Below, one piece after another: positions 56,428-64,000 of a DNA stretch of 64,000 nucleotides. The first letter of the stretch is position 1. Each line of letters starts with the position of its first letter. A program made the translations under genes and the position numbers. Under the pieces are notes generated by a model that worked only from the letters and a program-made list of their open reading frames with translations, did not search any database and was not told the DNA's origin. This DNA comes from Voacanga thouarsii (Eukaryota; Streptophyta; Magnoliopsida; Gentianales; Apocynaceae): positions 1,972,501-2,036,500 of the forward strand of contig JANUWF010001497.1 in the NCBI GenBank assembly GCA_026120185.1, read 5' to 3'.

Positions 56428-59400
56428 ATGGAGATAGACAGAGAGGATGGGCGCACAGCTAATCAGCTGAGACCCCTCGCTTGTTCTCGTGGCATTCTCA
56501 ATCGTGCCCATGGCTCTGCCAGTTGGTCTCAAGGTACCTTTCTATTCAATTGATCTTGTAGATGCCCACTGTACTTGATTTTGAGCGCTTCATGTGCAAT
56601 CATTTTGAAGAGTGAATTTTTAACATTTCGTTTTACTTTTCTTGAATAATTGGTAGAATTCTTCTTATACTAGTTAATTTCGTATTGATTTTGACAATTT
56701 TCTACGCTACTCTATTAGCTAATCGTTTTGAAAGTGAATTTTTAACCATTTGTATGGATTTTCTGGAATAATGTGTTGGAAATTTAGATTTTTCTTATGC
56801 TAGTTAATTTTGTCTTCTTTTTAACAATTTTTACATGGGATTTTACCCGTTGTGCTTATTTCTGTACCTCTGTAGTGCAATAATCTCTTTGCCCACTCTT
56901 GGCAAAAAGGTTCAGTCTTTGGAGTTTCAGTAACCTCGAGTTTGATTTAAGCATTTCAATGGATTTATAGCTTATAGGAGTGCATATGTAAGGTAAATTG
57001 AAGGGTATTGATTGAATGAATGGAATCATAGTTACATATCTTTTTGGAGGAAGTTGTGTATTTTCTTTTTTGGCATAATTTTTTAGCAAAAGATTGTGTT
57101 TTGTGCTTGAAATTTCACTCTTTTTTCCTGAATTTTTTTTTAATATTTATTTGTTTTGCCATTAGGGGAGACGAAAGTTCTTGCTGCAGTTTATGGGCCC
57201 AAGGCTGGGACAAAGAAGAATGAAAACCCAGAAAAGGCTTGTATTGAGGTCATTTGGAAGCCAAAAACAGGGCAGATTGGTAAGATATCTACCCAATCTT
57301 TCCAGACAGCTTAAATTCTTGTTATCAACAGACCACATGACTGGCAATTAAAGGAGCTATATAATATTGATGAAATTGGAATCATTCAACCATTTCAGAA
57401 AATGTTTTGCATGTAGAAAATAATCTATGAGTTATAATTAAATACTTAAACATGCAAAAGAGCTGCCTTTATTTCTAGTTTCTGAAAATTAGTGGCAACC
57501 AATGATGCATAAAACTGCATGACAGAAAAATCAGCAGTTTGTTGCCTAGTTACATCCATTGCTGCTTCCTTTTGTGGATGACTTTCTTTATCTTTTTAAC
57601 TGTCATAAGTATCAGCAAATTGCTAAAGTCTCCAGTGATATCTTTTCTCTGCTGCACTTTTAGCTTTTTGAATTTGGACAAAGATGAAGGCTTTGCCTCT
57701 TTATGTGTACTACTTATTGATCTAATTGCATACATAAAAATAGTGTACATTGGTAAATATGCATGCAAATGAATATATTTGTCACATGTGCAATGTATAT
57801 ACATGCATATCTAAGTTAATGTTTGCATTATATTTGTTCAATGCTTAGGGAAATTAGAAAAAGAGTTTGAGATGATATTGAAGAGGACTTTGCAAAGCAT
57901 TTGTCTTTTGAATGTTCATCCAAACACGACAACGTCAATTATAATTCAGGTAAGAAAGCAAATTCTGGACTTGATAAGGTATTCCTTGATGGTTTTGCTA
58001 GCCTCTTTTGAAAAAGCTGTCATAATCAATTGGAGAAATGGATTTTCCTCTTCATTCCTGCCATACTTTATACAATCAGCAAGATGGATTTTCATGCTTC
58101 TTGAATTTCTTGTATAAGTAATAACACAATCTTTGGCTATAAACTTTATATATCGTTTAAGTTATATAATCTTTAAAAAGATAAAAACATGTTGCATTGG
58201 AGACTACATTTTGAAAAGCATTAAGATCCAGGGAAATATTATAGTCCATCTGTTCCAAAAAGCAATGACTTTAATTGACTTTATTCGAAGGTTTAAGAAA
58301 AAGTTTGACCATGTTGAAAAAATGTCGGCCTAACTCTAACCCTAAAAGGTTCCTATGGGGAGAGGATTATGCAAGACTTATAAGAAGTATTTTGGCTGAC
58401 TAACTAGCCAATGTAGAATAACTTAACATACCCTCTCATGCCCAGGGCTGAACATTTGGAGCGTGCAGCTTGCAAGATTAACATGATTAGACATCTATAG
58501 GTGGCCTAATATCAAAGGCTGTAATACGTGTTGAAATATATAGGCCTAACTCCATCCCTAAAAGGTACCTCGGAAAAGAAGGATTGCCCAGTACTAATAA
58601 CAAGCACTTTGGCTTGTTAACTAGCCAATATGTACTAAAGAACCACATAATATTTTTCAAAATTTTATGCTTATTGGTGGAGAGTGCGAGTGACAAAATT
58701 TTATTTACCATGAACACAAAGTGGCACTTAATTGGAGTGGAATGTCAAAATCATTAATGAGCACCATGAGTAGCATTTCTGTGAGTTGGAAGTTAAAATT
58801 ATTAATTAACATGAAAACAAGTGGCAACCGTGTTAGATAGTGTAGGGACATGCATGATCAACTCACTTTAGTTGAGGTTTATAATTAAGGTCAATATGAG
58901 AATTTCATTTGTAAGAATGCTTAATTTAACACGGTGGGCATTGTTTTGGAGTAGCTCAAAATGAAAATGTGGATATTCATTTTGGAGCGGCAGGAGTATA
59001 AATTATCTAATGCTTTGCTAATTACAAAGTCTGTGCTTTTGCCTGTAAATGAGTTTAAAACTCATGTAATTTTATATAGTTGACAAATATATTGACTAAA
59101 TCTTAATAAATCTATTAATCGGGTAAAGATCAAGTGTTATCCTAACATTTTAGCATATAAGATCCAGTTTATCTATCCTCAAAACCTAAACCGTTGTAGT
59201 TAGTACTTTTTGTATCTTAGATAAGCAAGTTTCATATCTTTACTTCTGATCCTATGAATACCTTTTCTTTTGATCAGTTTTTGCATTGCTAGTGTTGTCA
59301 TCATTGAGGACAATAATTGTGGACAAATTGAATCCTGTAAATTGTAATACCCGCAGCTCGCTATTCAACCTAGCAGTTGAGTGAGTGACACATTGCCCTT

Positions 59401-62282
59401 CTCACTTCTCTCAGTTGTAATTTAGGCCAATTTTAACACTTTTCACTTGGACCGTGTATTTTTCAGATTTGCATGTAGTTATTAATACTGTCATTTGTAT
59501 ATCTTGTACTTCTGTTCATATGGAGTATGCTAAGTAAACCGAACAGCAATAAAATTCTTTTGATCTTGTTGGTCACTTTCTTGACTGATTCTTTTGCAGG
59601 TTGTCAACGATGATGGTGCTGTATCCTAAATATGATCAATTTTCAGTTCCAGCATCAACCTTAAGTATGTTGTGTCAACATGATTTGCAGTCCACTGAAT
59701 TATTGGTGCAGGGATTTTTTAGTGTAGATAAATGTTTTCCAGTTCTTGTGATTTTTATGGAGTTCCACAAAATAACAATAATAAGAAAGTTTACTTTCTG
59801 ATTATTTCTTGTTATTATTATGCTTTCTAAATTCTTTTAAAACACTTTAAAATGCTAACTCAGAAGATATCTTCTTTTAACTCCCTCCTCCTTTTGATTT
59901 TTTTTCCTTTGTTTTTATTACATATTTATCTGTGTTTACCTTCTCAGCATTATTCTTCCACTGCTCCCTGATGCGTGTTGAAAAGTTATTGTTTGCGGCT
60001 TGACAGTTCTTCCTAAGGGAAAAAAGCTCATAATTCTTAAATACTGTGGAAATAATCCTAAGCTGCAATCACACCCCTGTAAACTTACAAAACCATTTCT
60101 GCGCTTTCTTTCTGTGAATACTATTGTTTGAAGTTTTTCAATTCTTTCAGTTGTTTCCTTGATTGGACTTTTGTGAAGCTTCTCTCATGTGCCATTAATG
60201 CTGCTTGTGCTGCCCTTGTAGATGCTGGCATTCCTTTGAAGCATCTTGCTGGTTAGATCTCATCTTTGGTTATTCTAAATCCAATTTATTCTATGAGTAC
60301 TCACTCAATGTTGCTAAATTTTGTAGTTGCGATATGTTGTTCTCTAGCAAAAAGTGGTTATGTTCTCCTGGATCCCAACAAGTTAGAAGAACAGGTGGTT
60401 TAAATGTGCTTGGTCCATGTTAAATATGGGACTGTCTCAATTTTGTAGTAACACCAGTCTCGTGCTTTAACTTCTTAAAATAGTTTCTAATTTCATCTTA
60501 TGCAACAAATTTATATATTATTAATCCTCGGTTACCTACATTCTGATATCTAGCATTTCGTTGTGCAGAACATGAAGGCATTTGTAGATCTTGTTTTCCC
60601 TAACTCAATTCAATCTGTACTTGCTGAAGGATCATCAGAAGTGGGAGGTGAACCCATGGAAAACGGTATTATTACCTCTGTTACACATGGTGTGATGTCA
60701 GGTGCCTACCATCCTTTGATCTGAAAGCTTGAAGTTCATAAGATAATTCTTATCATAGTTGTTTGTTGTCAGGGATAAATTACCCGCCCCTCCCCTCACC
60801 CCCTGAAAAAAAAAAAAAAAGATATTATAATATTGCCCTCTTTGTATAACTTGCCCCCCAAATCCTAGTTCTTAGTTCCTTCCCTGTTTGTTGTAGATTG
60901 TTGTTGAATAGTTCCTGGACTAAAATAAGAGAATATCATGTCAGTAGTAGTAACCTTCTGGAAACTTACCATTCCCTTTTCCCAGCAGTATAGTTACTCA
61001 ATGTGCTTATCTTAAATACTATCATTCAACTCTATTGATGGTGGAGATAATGAACTAAAAGTTCATTTTCTTATTTATTTTTTTTGTAGATTTATTCGAA
61101 TCACTATATTAAATTACAACTCCTGGAAAATGAAAAGGTTCCATAGTAGTAGTTGTCAAGTTTCCACTGTTTTTCACAAACAAAATTCCTTATAAGAACA
61201 TAAGAAGAAACAGTGTTTATGCCGTGCTTGAAGCTATGTTTAGATATCTAGTTTGTATATTTAGCACATTTCATTTTTAAATTTTTAAAATTTTAATTTT
61301 TTTTTAACAAAATGATATAAATTAGGGTCATAAGGGAGCTTCTTACCAGGATAGCCACAATCTGTTGTTTCCTTATGGGGCTGGCTTTGCCACTGCTTTC
61401 TGCGTCTTTGCTTAATTGGGATATTATCTTTTCTCAACCGGGAAAAAGAAAGGAAAAAAAAAGAAGCAAAAATGAAAAAGTTACAAGCTTTTGTCTGGGG
61501 TAGGATCCCTGTCTTTGGTAAGTCTATGACCTTCATCTGTTATTGACATATGATTAACTAGTATTGAGATCTCTTCTTGATGAGCAATCGTAAGCCATAA
61601 GAAGCCCTCCCTACATTGCACAGTACTTATTTGGTTGGAATGCAGGCCATGCTGAACAAATATCTCTCTCCTTTTTCTTTTGTTATCTTTCTCCCCCTTT
61701 CCCTTACTTTCAGAAAAGGGGCTCTTCTGATTTTCAGCCTGTGGTTTCAGGGTTGCCAGATAAAGATTACTGTGCAGTCCCCTTATAAAGTGCATCCCGT
61801 CCCCTTATTCTTTTCATTTCATTCACAAGCATCCGGATTAGCGTGTGCGTGTGTAACAGAGCCTCTACTGCCATTAAATCTTTCTTGAAATATTGAAGGT
61901 TTAATTGATACAGTTTTCCCTACTCATAATTTTGGCTGACACTTTCAAAGGATATTTGTGTTGAAGTTCTAGGAAACAAATTTTATGTAAGTACTCACAC
62001 ACTTTACAGTTGAAGCTACATAAATAGAGGCTTGTAATGGACATCGGAACATTAATGTTGGCGCTAAATTTTGAGGTTCATACAACATAATTCTTTATCA
62101 GTTTTCATTCTAGCTTCACATAATTGGAGGACTTGAAATTTTTTAGTCAATTCCGAATCTAACTGTTGACTCTATTGCGCCCAGTGGATGACTACCTTCT
62201 TTGCATGGAAAGAGGACAAGCGGCAAGTGAGAAGTTATCTGGCTTTGTCAGGAGAAGCTTGCAATCTCAAGCTCCACAGTGA
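56428..62282 (+). CDS. RRP46: Exosome complex subunit RRP46 (RNase PH-like), eight exons, 237 aa
   Basis: Exons are 56428-56533, 57166-57279, 57849-57949, 59600-59620, 60179-60251, 60327-60394, 60569-60701 and 62185-62282. Every junction has GT-AG ends and phases sum to exactly 238 codons including TGA. The protein is a single RNase PH fold: 'RPLACSRGILNRAHGSASWS' at the N-terminus, 'TKVLAAVYGPKAGTKK', 'LQSICLLNVHPNTTTSIIIQ', 'VVNDDGALLSCAINAACAAL', 'DAGIPLKHLAVAICCSLAKS', 'YVLLDPNKLEEQ', a variable acidic loop, and a C-terminal helix 'LSGFVRRSLQS'. It is one of six RNase-PH-like ring subunits of the RNA exosome, which degrades and trims RNA in nucleus and cytoplasm. The ring is mainly structural in eukaryotes. 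The length equals the usual plant size (about 240 aa). Exon 4 is only 21 bp. The frame is intact. Confidence 0.95.
57950..59599 (+). other. Intron 3 of RRP46 (1650 bp)
   Basis: It contains two related blocks (58327-58424 and 58542-58640) sharing 'ggcctaactc.a.ccctaaaagg' and 'actagccaat', suggesting a small duplicated or inserted repeat. Open frames here are not coding. Confidence 0.7.
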
Positions 62283-62993
62283 CATGCCTCAGGCTGGTTA
62301 AATTCGCCATGGTTAATTTGAAGAATCTTAAATGGTAGGTAATTGTTTGGTTGCTCTATGTTGGCTCCAGAACTGCTATTGGGAACATCTGCTATCATCT
62401 GGATGTAGTTCATCTGAATGGCGATTAGCTATGCAGTATATGTCAGCTTTCGTAATCCCCTTGACGTCATGCGCTCAGTTTCTGGACACATAGTTAAACT
62501 TGGTTCAACGTGATGAAGAGGTGAATTTTCTGTTCTAAGGCATTGAGTGATGTTGTATATCTTATTCAATGTTGTACGTCTTCTTTCTCGTTAGTAGAGT
62601 TTTGCAGAAAGGATTGCGCGTCCCGCATCTTGGGAAAGCATTGATAAGTTTGATTCCATTTTGTTGGTAACACGTTGAAGGATTTTTCTTTCTTATTGAT
62701 GAGGTTGACTCAAACTACTCTTTTTAGCTGGTAGCTTGGACCTGATTGGTTAGTATTTGCATTTAGAATATGCTTCCTGCGTGTCTAGCATCTACCTAGT
62801 TCCTGACAGGGCTTTTGTAAGTTGTAATACCCTTTTGGTCCAATTAAAATTGAAGATATTCGATTTGGTACGAAATTATATACAAAAATTTAAAGTGGAA
62901 AAAAAAATTAGTAATGTAATATAATAAAATGTGAGAAATATATAAGTTAATAAATATTCTAACAAATATAAATATAGAAAAGTAATTTACAAT
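62283..62993 (+). other. 3' UTR and downstream flank of RRP46
   Basis: It begins at the stop codon. No second gene is seen. The flank turns AT-rich after 62820, where the start of the next copia lies. Confidence 0.6.
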
Positions 62994-63332
62994 TGTTATG
63001 AATTATTGAAATCTCCATTAATTAGTGAAGGTTTCATTAATTATGGATTTATGTGAATTATTAGAGAAGATTTTTATGGATATCCACCATTTAGTGGAGA
63101 CACCACTAATTGAGATTAGTGGAAGATGATGTATGCCATGATGTATTTCACTAATTAGAGCTCTATAAATAGAGTTATTCTCTAAGCTTGTAATACACCA
63201 TCATTTTGTGAAAGAAAAATTAGAGAAAATTGTAAGAGAAGAGAAAGAGAGAAATTCTTGTACAAAATCGTTAGAGTTTTATTAGTATGTAGTGTGAAGA
63301 TTTTATTCTAACACTACCCTAATTTTATAATA
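62994..63332 (+). repeat. 5' LTR of a second copia of the RKD-carrying family (339 bp)
   Basis: It starts TGTTATGAATTATTG and ends near TTTTATAATA, where the other copies have ATAACA. It is the reverse complement of the LTR at 55911-56300 with a 30-40 bp duplication absent. A TATA-like 'ctataaatagag' occurs at 63160-63172. Confidence 0.85.
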
Positions 63333-63433
63333 CGTTATTAGCACGAGTCTTTACCAATACAAAAGATAGAAGACTAAGCACGAGTTTCTGCCGTTAACAA
63401 AATCAGAAGACAGGTACGCATTTATTGATCTCT

Positions 63434-64000
63434 ATGGCTAATCTCGCTAAACTCGAATTTGTAGCCCTTGATATTTCTGGAAAAAATTATATGTCATGGG
63501 TTCTTGATGCAGAAATGCATCTAAATGTTGAAGACCTTAGTGAAACTATTCAAGCAAATAATAATGCATCTGCACAACACAAGGCTAAAGTTTTGATTTT
63601 TATTCGTCGTCATCTCGATAAAAATTAGAAAATGGAATATCTTACCGAAAAAGATCCATATGTCCTGTGAGTAAATTTAAAAGAAAGATTTGACCACCTG
63701 AAGATGGTCGTACTACCCATTGCATGGTATGAATGGTTGCACGTGAGGTTGCAAGATTTTAAAACTGTGAATAAATATAGCTCCGCAATGTATAAAATTA
63801 CATCTCAATTAAAATTATACGGAGAAAAAGTGACTGATGAAGATATGTTAGAGAAGACATTTTCCACCTTTCATGCTTCAAATATTGTCCTGCAGCAACA
63901 ATATCGAGAAAAGGGGTATACAAAATTTACAGATTTAATTACTGCCCTCCTCATTGCAGAGAAGAATAATGAGTTATTATTGAGAAATTATAAAGCCAGA
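63434..64000 (+). pseudogene. Copia gag of the second family copy (continues past the window edge)
   Basis: It starts MANLAKLEFVALDISGKNY and continues 'MSWVLDAEMHLNVEDL', 'LTEKDPYVL', 'RFDHLKMVVLPIAWYEW', 'RLQDFKTVNKY', 'TFSTFHASNIVLQQQYRE', 'LLIAEKNNELLLRN', the UBN2-type gag of copia elements. Stops occur at 63626 (TAG) and 63668 (TGA, near VL*V), so it is already broken. The order of motifs matches the gag at 55328-55900. Confidence 0.85.

Noticed and set aside
57539..58333. Open frames of 66-84 codons in this region
   Set aside because: They lie inside RRP46 introns 2 and 3 and cross exon 3 in the wrong frame.
1..64000. CRISPR arrays, operons, ribosome binding sites and bacterial mobile elements
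   Set aside because: The sequence is plant nuclear DNA with introns and LTR retrotransposons. The tandem repeats at 12430-15170 have no spacer structure.

Overview
This window is nuclear DNA of a flowering plant, most likely a eudicot. The genes are split by short GT-AG introns, the AT-rich intergenic DNA is full of nested LTR retrotransposons, and the recognisable host proteins are plant types (GT47 glycosyltransferase, RWP-RK/RKD factor, NIK-like LRR kinase, plant RRP46). The species cannot be fixed from sequence alone. Only two host genes look intact: a four-exon GT47 exostosin-family glycosyltransferase (minus strand, 19658-22631, 627 aa) and an eight-exon RRP46 RNase-PH-like exosome subunit (plus strand, 56428-62282, 237 aa). 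Everything else that codes is transposon-derived or a broken gene piece.

Layout. 1-6611 is a junkyard of LTR elements: the 3' end and 3' LTR of a Tat-like Ty3/gypsy element, an inverted fragment of the same LTR carrying a tRNA-Asp-type primer site, a Ty1/copia LTR fragment, then the RNase H tail and LTR of another copia. 6612-12430 holds no gene I recognise. 12430-18200 holds a 109-bp minisatellite with a four-unit higher-order period, split by a perfect solo LTR, then a fragment of a NIK-like receptor kinase, then inverted copies of the minisatellite. A small hAT-type element lies at 18933-19325, followed by the GT47 gene.

25939-42636 is one minus-strand Tat-type gypsy element with 690-bp LTRs and matching CTTAT target duplications. 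It carries an antisense plant-mobile-domain ORF and has a degenerate copia nested in its pol. The reverse transcriptase is missing, together with most of the copia 5' LTR. 43895-46525 is a long-inverted-repeat DNA element containing an RTE-type LINE 3' end.

46551-56300 is a minus-strand copia with matching TTTAA target duplications. Its middle (integrase and part of gag) is replaced by a genomic, intron-containing copy of an RKD (RWP-RK) gene, itself split by a 4.4-kb LTR-like insertion. This gene-carrying retroelement ends 127 bp upstream of the RRP46 start codon. A second copy of the same copia family begins 711 bp downstream of the RRP46 stop in the opposite orientation and runs off the window.

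The two intact genes act in unrelated processes (Golgi glycan synthesis and nuclear/cytoplasmic RNA decay). The main biological interest is the repeated association of host gene fragments with mobile elements. All coordinates and splice sites were read by eye. Family assignments rest on motif recognition, not on database searches.
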